This document shows, one piece after another, positions 26,158 through 39,115 of a DNA stretch of 64,000 nucleotides. Made by a program: the position numbers and the translations under genes. The DNA lies in assembly GCF_947623445.1 (NCBI RefSeq), contig NC_135242.1, positions 15,872,001-15,936,000 on the forward strand, in the 5' to 3' direction. Each line of letters starts with the position of its first letter. Positions within the stretch are counted from its first letter, which is position 1. The notes under the pieces were generated by a model. It worked only from the letters and a program-made list of their open reading frames with translations. It was not told where the DNA came from and made no database searches. This DNA comes from Clavelina lepadiformis. Its lineage: Eukaryota > Chordata > Ascidiacea > Aplousobranchia > Clavelinidae.

Positions 26158-28203
26158 ATGTTGCATGATCTGATATACGCCCTTTCTGGTCATCCAGGAA
26201 ATGTGTTCAAAGAAACTTCAGTTGGAAATTTTGAAGTAGTTGCTGGTTTACCATACATCAGTCCGAATGAAGAAGCTGCCCTGAATCGCTTGCTTATATT
26301 GGGAACAAGATTTATGTATTTCCAGAAGTTTATGAAGGCACACACCTCAACTTTATATTCTCATTCTGTGTCTGGCGCAGTTGTGGCAGATGGCCTTCGT
26401 CAAGGTTGCTACTTGAAAGCTTTTTGCCACGGCTTGCAAAAAGTCTTGTCTGGTTATCAACATTGTTTACTAGAAATTGAAAAGGAGATTTTAGCAGATC
26501 CACATTTGTCGTTGCTGTATATTCAATGTCAAACAGACAAATATCACGTGCTGTTTGATACTTTGGCTGATCTTATCGCTACTATTAAATCAAGAAGGAA
26601 TCATGGCTGCCAAATTCTTAACGTTTTGCACATGCAAAGTCGATCTGGAAACATGTTTGTGAAAGAATGCATTCTAGAAATTATGTATCACTGTCATGCT
26701 GTTATGTATAAACAGTTAGGCAGTTGGCTGCTGCATGGTTTATTGACTGACAGGCACAGTGAATTTTTCATAAGCAAAAAAAGCATACAAAACCCATCTT
26801 TTCCTGAATACAGTGGTGCTGGTGTGAAACTAATGGAAAGATTTACTAAACCTGAAAAGCATGAATTTGAAGTTTCTTTTGAATATCTTCCAGCTTACAT
26901 TCCACCTTCTACAGCTCATGTAATTTGCTTCATTGGTTCATCATTGCATTTGTTTCAAGCAGACAAGCAAGATTTTTGTTGGGATGTTGTTAACCAAGAC
27001 TCAAGACTTGCTAAAATTCAGAGTTTATCAAAAGATAACGACTTCAAGCTGGCTGGAATTTTGCATGACAGAGAAAGTGAATTTTTGAATGATATTTTGA
27101 AATTGCAACTGGCTAAGGAATTCATAGTGAAAGATTTTGAAATGTGCATGGATAAAATCAGATGCGCAGTTGCAAAGGAATTATGGACTCTGTGCATAGA
27201 ACAGGCTCAGCTTGTATCCTATCTCAACATGTTAAAAGACTTCTACTTGCTAGGACGTGGTGAATTGTTTTTGGTTTTTATTGATGAAGCTGCACCCATT
27301 TTGAAAAACCCTCCATCCCGTGTGACAGAACATGACGTGCAGCAAGCATTTCTTCGATCAGCAGCTAAAGTTCAAATTGAAGATGAAATGCCATTTCAGT
27401 TGTTTCACCTTACTATAAAATCTACTTCCCAAGACAAAAGTCAACCAAGTCCATTTATTAATGTCAACACAGTTGATGATGGATGGGCACACCTTGGTAT
27501 GTCGTTTAAAGTTAAATGGCCTTTGCATACAATTTTTAAGCCTAACATCCTGGAAAAATATGACCATCTCTTCAAATTTCTGCTTCGAGTGAGAAGGGTG
27601 CAATCAGCACTTTTGCGTCTCTGGTCAGTCCAAATGAGAAAGCAGCAAGATATTGACATTGCAAATGATAACCTGCTTATTCCTAGTCATGAAATATCTG
27701 CTTTTGAAAGGTTACAGTGGAAATGTAGAAGTGAAATGCAGTTTTTTGTAGATAATTTGCAGTATTATCTTCAAGCTGATGTACTAGAATCACATTTCAC
27801 AAACTTAATTAACAAAATACGCACAACAGATGAAACAATGAAAGACTTTGAATCTATCATAACTGCTCACGAAAACTTTCTTAATGCTTTGCTATCTCAG
27901 TGCTTTGTTATGTCAAGTGCAGTTTGCACAAGTTTAATAGAAATTCTAGATTTGTGTCAGAAATTTTGTAATGTAGTGATCACTTCTTCATTGCTTGTTT
28001 CCAAAGAAGATGTTTTTTCACAAGTCTCCAAAATATGGGAAACGTATAACAAGAAAACATTTGTATTTTTTCAAGTTCTTAACGGTGTGTGCACTAACCA
28101 GTGTAATCCTCACATTGCCCAATTGACATTGCGCTTGGATTATAATAGGTTTTATTCTGCAATGATTTCTAAAAGTAAGGAAGCAACCAAAAGCTTATTT
28201 TAG
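26158..28203 (+). CDS. TUBGCP4: Gamma-tubulin complex component 4, intronless
   Basis: One uninterrupted ORF of 681 codons covers the whole protein (human GCP4 667 residues). The N-terminus MLHDLIYALSGHPG matches the family start MIHELLLALSGYPG. GRIP1 landmarks follow: YLKAFCHGL, DPHLSLLYI, HGCQIL and MYKQLGSWLLHGLL. Then come LPAYIP, DFYLLGRGELF with TEHDVQQAF, and the GRIP2 part with VKWPLHTIFKP, YLL-type RVRRVQ, FFVDNLQYYLQADVLESHF and LDYNRFYSAM at the end. GCP4 is part of the gamma-tubulin ring complex, binds gamma-tubulin through GRIP2 and works in microtubule nucleation at centrosomes. Having no intron is unusual beside the 21-exon XAB2 gene. The ORF is intact, so an expressed gene (ancestral retrocopy or intron loss) is more likely than a pseudogene. 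Confidence 0.97.
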   Translation: MLHDLIYALSGHPGNVFKETSVGNFEVVAGLPYISPNEEAALNRLLILGTRFMYFQKFMKAHTSTLYSHSVSGAVVADGLRQGCYLKAFCHGLQKVLSGYQHCLLEIEKEILADPHLSLLYIQCQTDKYHVLFDTLADLIATIKSRRNHGCQILNVLHMQSRSGNMFVKECILEIMYHCHAVMYKQLGSWLLHGLLTDRHSEFFISKKSIQNPSFPEYSGAGVKLMERFTKPEKHEFEVSFEYLPAYIPPSTAHVICFIGSSLHLFQADKQDFCWDVVNQDSRLAKIQSLSKDNDFKLAGILHDRESEFLNDILKLQLAKEFIVKDFEMCMDKIRCAVAKELWTLCIEQAQLVSYLNMLKDFYLLGRGELFLVFIDEAAPILKNPPSRVTEHDVQQAFLRSAAKVQIEDEMPFQLFHLTIKSTSQDKSQPSPFINVNTVDDGWAHLGMSFKVKWPLHTIFKPNILEKYDHLFKFLLRVRRVQSALLRLWSVQMRKQQDIDIANDNLLIPSHEISAFERLQWKCRSEMQFFVDNLQYYLQADVLESHFTNLINKIRTTDETMKDFESIITAHENFLNALLSQCFVMSSAVCTSLIEILDLCQKFCNVVITSSLLVSKEDVFSQVSKIWETYNKKTFVFFQVLNGVCTNQCNPHIAQLTLRLDYNRFYSAMISKSKEATKSLF

Positions 28204-28646
28204 GTCCTAAACATTTTGTAACTTTTTAGTTCCAGGAGCTAAACGTTGATTTTCATTTAAATAAGTAAATGGATTTACAGACAATATATTGTTAAGTGTA
28301 GGTTATGTTATGTTAGTAGATATATACATTTAAATTGTATTAAGTAGATATAGATAACATGTGTAACTCTGTATACCAGTGCTCCATTGTGAAATGTGTG
28401 TACTGGGATTTTATAAGTTTTTCTTGTGCTAACATAGGCACTATAAGGTTATTTATGACAGTAACAATCTCTTCTAGTCATTTATGTATGCTTTTATTTC
28501 TGGCTGTTATCTGACTCTTCATGTGCGTATTATCTAAAATATTTTGTCTCTAAAACTACGGTAAACTTCATTTATATTTTACGAAAACTATTTATCATAA
28601 TTTGTTATTTTTTAGCATATGATTAATTAGTTTAAAGCTGCTGAAA
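28204..28646. promoter_or_regulatory. TUBGCP4-XAB2 spacer with 3' splice site
   Basis: This AT-rich stretch of about 440 bp holds the TUBGCP4 3' UTR. A strong polypyrimidine-AG acceptor (TTGTTATTTTTTAG, AG at 28614-28615) lies 31 nt before the XAB2 ATG. It could be a spliced-leader trans-splice site or the acceptor of a 5' UTR intron. Confidence 0.5.
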
Positions 28647-31600
28647 ATGCCAGAACAACAACTTGTCTTTGTGAGTATCTACATGAGCATTTTGAGCCTT
28701 GCAGCAAATCTTGTGTACAAAATTGTAATACGTTATTATGTGCCAAACGTTAAATTTAGTCTAATTATTAAACTATTTAAATTCCACTACAGTAATGAAT
28801 GTTTTTTATTGATTTTTATTTGGGTTAGTAATGATTTTTTTCATTTTTAGGAAGAAGATGATTTGCCATATGAGGAAGAAATCCTTCGAAATACATATTC
28901 AGTGAAGTGTTGGCTTCGCTATGTTGAGCATAAGGAAAATGCGCCAGCAAAACAGGTAACAATGTACTTTCAGTATTTGTTTACTTTAGGTCAGTATTAT
29001 ATATATCAGAAAATATGTTTTTGTTTTAAGCCCCGCTATCCAGTTTTAACCAAATTATTACTAATGTATATTAAATAAGCCAATATAGCCTATTGACTGT
29101 CAGTCCATGTGACCAGGTCTGTTTTAACTTTATATAATTAAGTACTCCAGTCGCTTTTTGTCAGTGTCAGTAATGAATGTCTGGACCATTCATAAAAAAA
29201 CTTTTGTTTGTTTTACAGGTCAATATGATTTACGAAAGAGCTCTTAAAGAATTGCCAGGCAGCTACAAATTGTGGTATAATTATCTACGCTTACGACGAA
29301 GCCAGTTAAAGGGTCTTTGCCTTAATAACCCACTTTATGAAGATGTTAACAATGCCCATGAGCGAGCTCTGGTTTTCATGCACAAGGTAAGGTGTAGCTG
29401 TGTAACTTCAACATGCTCCATTAGGTGAAAGAATTTTTGGGTGGCAGCATATGGCTTTTTTCAACATACTCGATGGCATATAAATACACGGTTGACGCCG
29501 CTTATTGTAACCAAGTGTAATATATTTAGCCACGTTTTGTGACCATTTTAGTTCAGTTAAGAATTTATCCATTAAAAATATACATGATATATTTAGTATG
29601 ACCAAACTTTGAATATTATGACTAGTTTTTTCCTTGCAATCTTTTCCTCTCAGCTACTTTTTTCAAAACCCACTTGTAGCAAATTTAAATCCCAATTCTC
29701 TTAAATCCAGCCACTTTTGATAACCTAGCATTATTACGTGATAAAATAGACGTTTTGTTCATAACTCACCTTGTTTTTTATATATTGTCATTTTGTGGAA
29801 ACAGTGACCAAAAGATCTAATGTGATAAACAACATGGCATATTTGCAGTATGAATTGAAGTATTTAAAATGCTTCGGACAGTTGTCCAACCTTATGTTAT
29901 TTGTACATTGTATAATGGATTATGTCCCAACTGCCAAGTTGGATCTTTGAAGGCAACAGCCGAAATTAAAATGTTCATTTAGCTGACTACAAACTTAGCT
30001 TTTAATTTATATTACAGTATTGCCTGTTTTTGCTTTAGATATGATAGTTATTTAACTGAATCATTCTGCTAGTCATCTCCACCTTTCTTTGCGGGTAAAA
30101 TAGGATATTAAGCTATTGTTTGCTTATCAGTACATTTAAACAGTCAAGATCACTTTGTTATGAACAATGCCTCCATGGGAAGGCACTTAATTTTCAGTCA
30201 TTAAGATGTTTGTTGTTCATTCAAACGAATATTAAATCATTGCAACAAAGCTTGACAGTGAAAAGATTTTGTGGATACTAAACGAAGGTAATTTTATGGG
30301 CATGAAGACATGTGCAGTAACTAGGGAAGTACAACACGTCTTATTTGATTATTATTCTGGAACAGTTAGTTCCAAATCCATAATTTTGAATCTTATTCTA
30401 GAATAATAAAAAATTTAAGCTCCAGCAGTGCTTTTGTTTTGCTTTTACAATAGGCTCACAAAGTTATTCTTGCTCATGCAAGATAACAGAACTTTGTCAA
30501 ATTGACATGGTTTAATTCACGACGATTAAGGCAGTGTGTAGGACCGAAATGTGAGATAACAATCGACCTTTAATCCCTACTTGCAACTCCTCTACCAAAT
30601 TTACGCTTCAACAATATATTTTAAGGAACAGTTCATGATCTGTACATTTAAAGCGACAAGGAAATAGCAACAAGTGAATCATGCTTGTATATCGGGATTA
30701 ATTCGCCATTACTTTTATGCAATTTTTTCACTTTTTTTACTCGAAAATCCATGTCAAGCAGTATGTTCCACACATGAACATGAACACACTTTGATGTATA
30801 GCAAAATCTTCACTTGTTTTGTAAAGAATGCAGATGTGTGTGTAAAGCACAATCAAAAAATGTTCCACACTTCTGGGATCATCAAATGACACACTAGTCT
30901 TTGAGGTCTTATGCTGAAAGATGATATTCCTTATTGGCTGCATGTTTTGTGCAAAATGTACTAAGCTGATAGTAAGTTAGTATTCATTTTGAAAAATCTG
31001 CCAGATTTGTCTGATGTATGATACCAGACTTATAAAAAAAATACAAGATCCAACTGCACAGTACTTTTTGAAGCTTTTAATTCCTACTATTTAGGTAGCT
31101 GAATGCAAGGCTACATAAATCGATTTCAATATTCAGTGATTTTGTACCGTTACATCATTAACTTAAAATGATTTGTATGAAGTAAGTTTGTTAAATTGGA
31201 TGCCTGTTTATTTATGAAAATATAAATAACAAATAATGCATGAGTTGAAATTGTTGTACCTTTGTATTTTGTACCCCATAATTTTGTTACAGATGCCCAG
31301 GATATGGATTGATTATTGCAAACTTCTTGTTGATCAGAAAAAGATAACACGCACACGTCGAACTTTTGACAGGGCTCTGCGAGCACTTCCCATAACACAG
31401 CATCATCGAATATGGCCCCTGTACATAGCTTTTGTGAAAAAATACCCAATCCATGAAACAGCGATTAGAGTGTATAGACGAATGTTAAAAGTAAATGCTA
31501 TGTTTGGTATAGATTTACATAATTTTTGCATTATCTTACACATGTATTTAAGGAACTATTTTATACCTTAAAGCTAATTTAAGCTTTTGTAATATCATAG

Positions 31601-34600
31601 CAATTTTATAACATTAACGATGGTCAAATGTTCTGCTTGCTTCATCTAGCTACTTCCTGAAGAGGCAGAAGATTTCATTGACTACCTAATTTCAATTGAT
31701 CGCTTGGATGAAGCTTGTCAAAACTTAGCCAATATAGTGAATGATGACAAGTTTATGTCAAAAGTAGGGCATATCCAATTATCCATATCATCTACAGTAT
31801 ATTGCACGTGCCAAAATTTTATGGGAAATATGTGAAGTACCACTTTGTTTGTCAGTAAAACATCTTTAGCTATAGTTGAATGGAAGCTCTATCTTGAATG
31901 GAATCTTTACAAAGAAATAATAATGTTTAATGCAGTACTGAGGTAAAGTTCATAATTTTTTCAAGAAAAAGCTTTCAAATCACGCATTATGGCATCAGCT
32001 GTGCTCGTTAACCTCAAAGAATCCAGATAAAGTTCATTCATTGGATGTTGAAGCCATCATACGTGGTGGATTGAAACGCTTCACTGACCAACTTGGTCAA
32101 TTGTGGTGTTCATTGGCAGATTATTATACAAGAAGTGGTTTGTTCGAAAGGGTAAGAACAATGCAAACAATGAATGTACTGTATTCACATCAGCATAACA
32201 ATAATATAGATTTGTGTTTTGCCTCTGCATGTTTGCAATACAGGCACGTGACATATATGAGGAGGCGATCGAAACTGTTACAACTGTCAGGGATTTTACC
32301 CATATATTTGATGCTTATGCACAATTTGAGGAGTCAGTTATAACAACTAAAATGGAACAAATGAGTGATGAGTCAGCAGAGCACAATAAAGATGGCAAGC
32401 TTTAGTGTTGTATTATCTATTACTGCTGTTGTATTTCCCGCTTATATTAGATTGTAAGAAACTGTTGTCTAATTTTAGAATTTTTTTAGATGACGTTGAT
32501 ATTGAACTTAGACTTGCTCGCTTTGAGCACCTCATGGATCGAAGACCATTGTTGCTCAACAGTGTTTTACTGCGGCAAAACCCACACAATGTGCACGAAT
32601 GGCTGAAACGGGTGGAGCTCTACAAAGGTATATTGTTATGCACTCGTTGGTATTTCTTTATGCTGGTTATAATTTATTGTGTCTGCATTGAAGGGGCATT
32701 ATCTTTTATTAATTTTCACATTTTAGAACAACCCAGAGAAGTCATTAATACTTACACTGAAGCCATTCAAACTGTTGACATCCTCAAAGCAGTTGGCAAA
32801 CCTCACAATATATGGGTTTCATTTGCAAAATTTTATGAAGAAAATGACCAGATTGATGATGTAAGTTTTTTTAAACGGAAATCTATACAGTGAATGAAAG
32901 TGGAAATGTCTTCTAGGATTCTACAAACTTAAACTAATGTTGTTATAATTTAGGCGCGAACAATATTTAATAAAGCAACCTTGGTTCAATACAAAGCTGT
33001 CGATGATTTGGCCTCAGTGTGGTGTGAATTTGCAGAAATGGAAATAAGGTGCAAATTTGCATTTAAACTGTCATAAATTAAATAGGTTTTTTTTGTATTT
33101 TCTTTCTGTCCTTTATGACAACTTTCTTTTCTTTTTCATTCTTTTATGACAATTTACTAGTACCTTGTCTTTTGTGATATGTAAGCAGCACACTTTGTGT
33201 AAGTTTTCATTATTTTAGGCATGAAAATTTTGATGCTGCAATAAATTTATTAAAACGTGCCACTGCGTTACCAACTAAGAGAGCAGGTTACTTCGACAAC
33301 ACTGAGCCTGTACAAAATCGGGTATATCGATCTTTGAAATTATGGTCAATGTATGCAGATCTCGAAGAGAGCTTTGGTACACTAAAGGTGATGTGATTAT
33401 ACAATATACATTTTTGTATAACTGAAAAATAATCTTCTAGTCATTCAACATGTCCCCTCCTAATTGGTAACTCAAAACATTTTTTAGTTTTAAGTGGAAA
33501 AGTAGTTGACGTCTTTAGTGCACTTATTTTAAATGCATTTTCCAGTCACAGGGTAAGTATTTTGTAACTTTTACTTAAAAAACATGTAATCAAAGTTCCA
33601 TGTTTTTAGACTTGTAAAGCTGTTTATGATCGAATATTAGACTTGCGAATTTGCACGCCTCAAATTATTATCAATTATGGAATGTTTCTTGAAGAAAATA
33701 ATTACTTTGAAGATGCATTCAAGGTTTGTTAAAATTCCAACACATAGTTTTTGTTTAGGGATGAAACAATTTAGATTGTGAGATTATGATTTATAGAATA
33801 ATGGAAATTAATCGTTTTCTGTACACATAATGTTACAAAAACAATTGCAAATATTTCTTCATCTTTATTTTACAAAATGAAGGATTTTACACTAACCTGC
33901 TTACAAAGTTTAGATTTGTGAGAATAGAAAAATAGCCAATATTCAGGTACATGTTCCAGTCAGGACATCTCAATTATTGATGGACTAAATTTCTGTTTAT
34001 GCCAAAAGTGTTTTCTTTTAACAATGGTAGCGGCCAAAGAAAAGCATTTTCAGGCCACATACTGTAATGCTAAATAGTTCATCATTATTTGGCCATGCTA
34101 AGTTTTCATCTATGGAAAAATGATGTAACAGTTTTGATAAACGCATTCAAACTTTTTAATGAAAGAAAGTTGGATTTTTGGTGCCCTTTTCGAAGTAAAA
34201 TTTTACCATTTTGCGAATAAATATTCAGTTTTTAGGTCAAAAAATTCTCTCATATTTTTTGTTAAATTGATGCTTCTGCAGGCTTATGAGCGTGGAGTCG
34301 CAATGTTCAAATGGCCAAATGTATATGACGTTTGGAATACTTACCTTACAAAGTTCATCAACCGTTATGGTGGAAAGAAACTTGAAAGAGCAAGAGATTT
34401 ATTTGAGCAAGCACTAGAAGCATGTCCTGTAAAATTTGCCAAAAGTATGTTGGTAGCAAGAGTGAAATTAATGTGGGTTTGTGGAGCCGCGCTATTGCAT
34501 GTTTACTTGTTGCAGACCTGTACCTTCTTTATGCAAAACTTGAGGAAGAACATGGCCTTTCACGACATGCGATGGCTGTATATGACCGAGCAACAAAAGC

Positions 34601-36664
34601 GGTGCTTCCAGAACAGAGGTGACTTGTGTTGTGCGATATTGGTCATCTGACTCATAATGGCAGCGGTTGTATGACTACGTACACTACACATTTACACATG
34701 TTGCGTAATTCTTACAATTTATTCTGGTTATTAGTTGAGTCTTGAGAAATATCACTTTGAGTTATTCAACACTTTTAATTAAAAACAATGAAACATATCA
34801 AATTTTTTGTTCCAAATGATTGCATTGGTTAATACCGGTATCGTTTATGTTGTTACTGAAATACAATATTACTATTATTACAACATCTGTCCTGATGGCG
34901 TCAATTATTATGCTTTTTAAATAAGATTATTAACTTTTGTTTAATTAGACACGAAATGTTTAACATCTACATCAGAAGAGCAGCTGAACTATATGGAGTT
35001 ACCCATACTCGACCAATATATGAAGTATGTTTTAACTTACATGTTCGCTGTTTGTGGAAAAGCTTTTTACTACTAACCAACCCATCCATCACATTCAATT
35101 TACCTTAATCAAAGAATGATTGTGATAACGTTGTTGTTTTTTAGAAAGCAATTGAGTTATTACCTGATGACCATGCACGAGATTTTTGCCAGCGATTTGC
35201 TGATTTGGAAAGGAAACTTGGTGAAATTGATAGGGCGCGTGCCGTCTATGGTCACTGCTCTCAGATGTGTGATCCAAGGGCAAGTGTTTTTCTATTTTAC
35301 ACACTTTGTTACACGTCATAAATATTTAAACGTTTGTTACTATTATTTAGACCACAGCCAGTTTCTGGGATGCCTGGAAGGACTTTGAGGTTAAACATGG
35401 CAATGAGGACACCGTGCGTGAGATGCTTCGCATTAAACGTAGTGTACAGGCTACTTACAACACACAGGTATAAAGACACTGTGCTGTGTTTATCTTTCTT
35501 TTGTTGTGGGTTAATAATACAACTATTACTCCCACTTACACTCTTAATTTCAATTTCATCCTTTTAAGTACAGCACATAAATGGTTTGTGATTTTCAGGT
35601 TAACTTCATGTCAGCACAGATGTTGTCTGCATCAGGCAATCTAACAGGTATCGCTGACAACCGTAGTTATCATACGTAAAGTAAAATATCTAACTTACAA
35701 TCCTGTTGCTTGCAGTTGTAAAAAAAATTACAGTTTGTTATTTGATTCATGCACTTTTTGTTGAAAATCTGAGTTTTACCTAAACCTGAGTTTTATAAAA
35801 CCTAAGGCTTCGAGCTGAAATACTGCTTTCACCGGCAGCATATTAGTTCATCACATGAATGCAATAATTCAGTGTTCGTTCAATTCAACTCACAAATGTT
35901 AGTTGGGTCGCCATGGATTTAGTGATTCTGGGTTTAATCGTCCCGGGGTTAATCTGTTGTGAATTGAATCGACCGATAACCCAATAATTCCATTCAAATA
36001 TGGTTTAGTAGTGCAAGTGTGCAAGGCTACAGCAATTGCCAAAGTAATTTTTTTGTTCATGTTAAAGGTACTACTTCGGATTTGGCTCCTGGAAACGAAA
36101 ATGATGGTATGCAACTTCTGGAACAGAAAGCCAGTCAGGCTGCTGCCCGTTCTCAAATGGAAGAAAAGAAACCAAAGCAGAGCATTTTGTTTGTTAGGTA
36201 TTTTGCAAAATTTACCTTGGAATAACTCTGGTTATGTATGGTGTATGTACCAGTTGTACCTACTTAGGCTGCTTGGTGCTTACACCAATTACTAACTATT
36301 TTTTAAAACACTGCCTACTAATAGAATTTTTTTAAAGGAGTGACAAAAACAATGAAACAGCATCCGACATCAATGTGCACCAAAATCCTGACGAAATTGA
36401 AATTGATGATGAAGAAAGTGATGATGAAAGCAACGTGACTGGTACAATCTATGCATTTTCGTTAATTACATAAGAAATACCCCTTCCACTTGGTTATTAG
36501 TAACCTAAAGTAGTTATATTTTTTAAGATGTCCGGTAAGCATTCTTTGCAATCACCATGCTCGTTTTCATATACTGGTGTTATTTTCTGTTTTAAGGGTC
36601 TGACATTATTCAAAAGAAAGTGATTCCTGATGAGGTATTTGGAGGAATGAAGAACGACGATTAG
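28647..36664 (+). CDS. XAB2: Pre-mRNA-splicing factor SYF1/XAB2 (complete, 21 exons)
   Basis: Exons: 28647-28670, 28851-28955, 29219-29386, 31293-31490, 31650-31763, 31966-32151, 32244-32394, 32490-32627, 32727-32860, 32954-33048, 33219-33387, 33610-33723, 34282-34444, 34516-34618, 34949-35024, 35145-35279, 35351-35467, 35599-35647, 36068-36197, 36338-36441 and 36597-36664. The sum is 2541 nt or 846 residues (human 855) and every phase joins. It is built of HAT (half-a-TPR) repeats; clear blocks include [86 protein letters not shown] and [18 protein letters not shown]. The C-terminus is acidic and ends [12 protein letters not shown]1/XAB2 is a scaffold of the Prp19-associated spliceosomal complex and acts in transcription-coupled repair. 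Introns 7 and 16 have GC donors (32395 and 35280). The 24-nt first exon is supported by its donor and phase. Confidence 0.96.
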
Positions 36665-37013
36665 CCCTCCTAGACTTTCAACTGCCATTTTCAATGTCAT
36701 TTATTGCGAAGCATTTCTGCCAGTAATTTTGTAATGATCATAGATTGTTTTTGTGTGGTTTTTAACAATGTCTCAAACATGTCCATCAGTTAAGCACACC
36801 TTTTGTGCGTTTTTTTACCTTCCGAGTGCAACTGCCGTCATCCAAGACAGCGGCTATGTAAGGTAGTGGTGCCATTGCGGACAGGTACATAATCACTTGT
36901 TGAATGGGATACTGTTGTCAGTCTTAAATTCTTACATTTCATGCATATTGTATTGTCTTCTGTCTACTATTCGAAAAATATTTATCACAGCTACTGGACG
37001 TTGAAAAGGGGCC

Positions 37014-37019
37014 AATAAA
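37014..37019 (+). terminator. Candidate XAB2 poly(A) signal
   Basis: This is the first AATAAA I noticed downstream of the XAB2 stop, 350 nt after it, inside GGCCAATAAAGCGG. There is no transcript evidence. Confidence 0.5.
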
Positions 37020-37329
37020 GCGGAAAGTTAAGTTTCCAACGATGCTAATTCTCGAATGCTGCCAGGACACCCTGTCGACTACATTTGCGATAGTGACGTA
37101 CCCTGTACAGGCTACCTATAGGCCTAGTCTTGCATCTACTATTACAAAAATGTCATACGTATCAAATAGCAAACAAAGGTTTTCTATATCAGTGAGAGTA
37201 GTAAACATCGTCATTTTTTATATCCATGATATGTGTCAGTGCAATGGATCTCAAACGTTGCCAAGAGCCCCGCGAAGCTAGTCTGTACACTTTTCGGGAA
37301 AGAACGTATTTTAGCGGCAGGGGTTATTG

Positions 37330-38076
37330 ACAGAGGTGGGCAGTAGGCTACTGCGGTACTTTTGGAAAAAACTACTGAATTACATTTTTCAAGATGTTTT
37401 AATCGGTACTTGGTAAAGTGATTTTTTAAGGTTTTTGAAACTAATGTTATTCAAATGCTCATTAAATCTTAATGCCAATTTAACGCTCGCTTTTCTTTTT
37501 TAATGTACAAATCAATCATTTTATTTTTCGTAAAAAGTGCGATGGGGACGAAAAAATCAAGCCGGTTGCTACTAGGACGCGCCAATGAACAGAAGAAAGT
37601 GACAAAGGCTTAAAACATGCTCAAAAGTAATTAGTTATAGTTGCTAAATAACAACTACAGCATGGGCACTAAGCTCATTTATGTCCAATGAAATCGCAAG
37701 GAGTGATGTAACGTATGTTTTAACCTGTGGCGGGTTCATATTAAGGCCAAAAATTGCCCTTGCAGCAGGATCTGCTATGCAAAAAAGTACCGGCACAGAG
37801 TGGCCTACCCCGACTAAGTACCAAACTACATTTTTTAAAGAGTACAGAATGTAGGTACGTGCGCCTTTGTAAATTTTCTGGAATTCAGGCACAAAACATT
37901 TTTTGTGCTAAACTAAAATTAACAATATTCTTAACGAAGGGCGTACTTCACATAATTGCCTCCGTAAAAATTTTACCCTAGCTATAGCTGTTTATACCGT
38001 CAGCACATTTTTTTGCGAATTAGGCTACCGTTACCAATGGTACTTTTCCAAGTAGCCTACGAACTGCCCACCTCTG
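37330..38076. mobile_element. hAT-type MITE, CAGAGGTGGGCAGT family
   Basis: The 747-bp element has inverted ends CAGAGGTGGGCAGT and ACTGCCCACCTCTG. The flanking 8-mers GTTATTGA (37322-37329) and GTTATTAA (38077-38084) differ at one position. Its interior has the same GGTACTT-rich character as 16218-16707, so both belong to one family. Confidence 0.88.
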
Positions 38077-38839
38077 GTTATTAATATATATTTTACCATC
38101 GTTTTATGTAACAGTGCATCTATTTATGAGTGACAGCTGACCCATAGAGGTAAAACCGCATTCAAATTTCTAACTACTTTTTGATTTAATGTCACTTTAA
38201 TATCGGGAGGGATGAGAAACGGCTAATAATTTTGCAATACCATAATGTTGTACCGAAATCAATAGCCCACAACGAATGCAGAAATAGACATTTGTGATGA
38301 TGGGGTTTCTGGGGTCTTCAATGTGGGATTTCTGGTTATATGAATAGGCTGTTTGCACACTAACGTTAAGTTAGCAGAGCTACGCAGCCTGGCTAAGAAA
38401 ACCTGACTTCAAATCTTAAGTTACGAAGTCGTGTTCTTCCCAATTAATTTAGGATAATGTCGGTACTGGACACCAGAACACTACATAATAAAAAAAATTT
38501 TTGTTTAATGGCTGTTTCACATGCATAGATTGATTAGCATTTGAATGCACACAAAAACTGGTAAGGGAAACAAATCGGTTTTCCTCCGAGTTATTCCAAC
38601 TGCTCCTCGCGCTCTATTTGCAGCGTGTAACGTCACATAAATGTGACGTCATAGTTAATCGCGGAATTCACGTGATTTCAGAATAGCCTGACGCCAATCG
38701 TCACAAGATGATAGAAAATGACTGCACTGAAAATGACGGTGTGGAAAATAACGGTAATCAGAGTATAGGTCTATCGTTTTATAAATTTGAAATATCTAGC
38801 TCATTGGTTTCTAACTTTTTAACGGTCACAAATCCTTTG

Positions 38840-39115
38840 AACCAGTGCTTCTCAGCATTTCATGGTTTGTGGCCTCCTTACAGTAACCTTAAAACTCCAT
38901 GACCCCTGCTCATCAATAAAAAATGTAGATTGTAGATTACAAAACACTTTTTATTTCACTACTGTGTGTGCAGTAGCCTTCGCGTCGCTAATTTTGCACA
39001 GCAAGCACAAAAACGTGATCAAACTTGTGTCCCGCTTTTCCTCGTCTTCCCTACTTCTATACCATAGCTGAAGTGAAGCATCTGTTCTTGGACCTCGGTT
39101 AAGAAAACTTGCTTT
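38840..39115 (+). repeat. Truncated CAGTG-TTCTCA repeat, copy 1
   Basis: It starts as CAGTGCTTCTCAGC and shares with 42061-42310 the ordered blocks CCCTGCTCATCAATAAA, TGCAGTAGCCTT, GCACAGCAAGCACAAAAA, CCTCGTCTTCC and GGTTAAGAAA. No matching right terminus was found, so it is a truncated or solo-ended copy. Confidence 0.7.

Noticed and set aside
27358..27659. Minus-strand ORFs within TUBGCP4
   Set aside because: They are antisense shadows of an intact, strongly conserved coding region.
28204..28646. TUBGCP4 and XAB2 as an operon
   Set aside because: The gap is about 440 bp, longer than the usual intercistronic distance, so a joint transcript is not supported by sequence alone.
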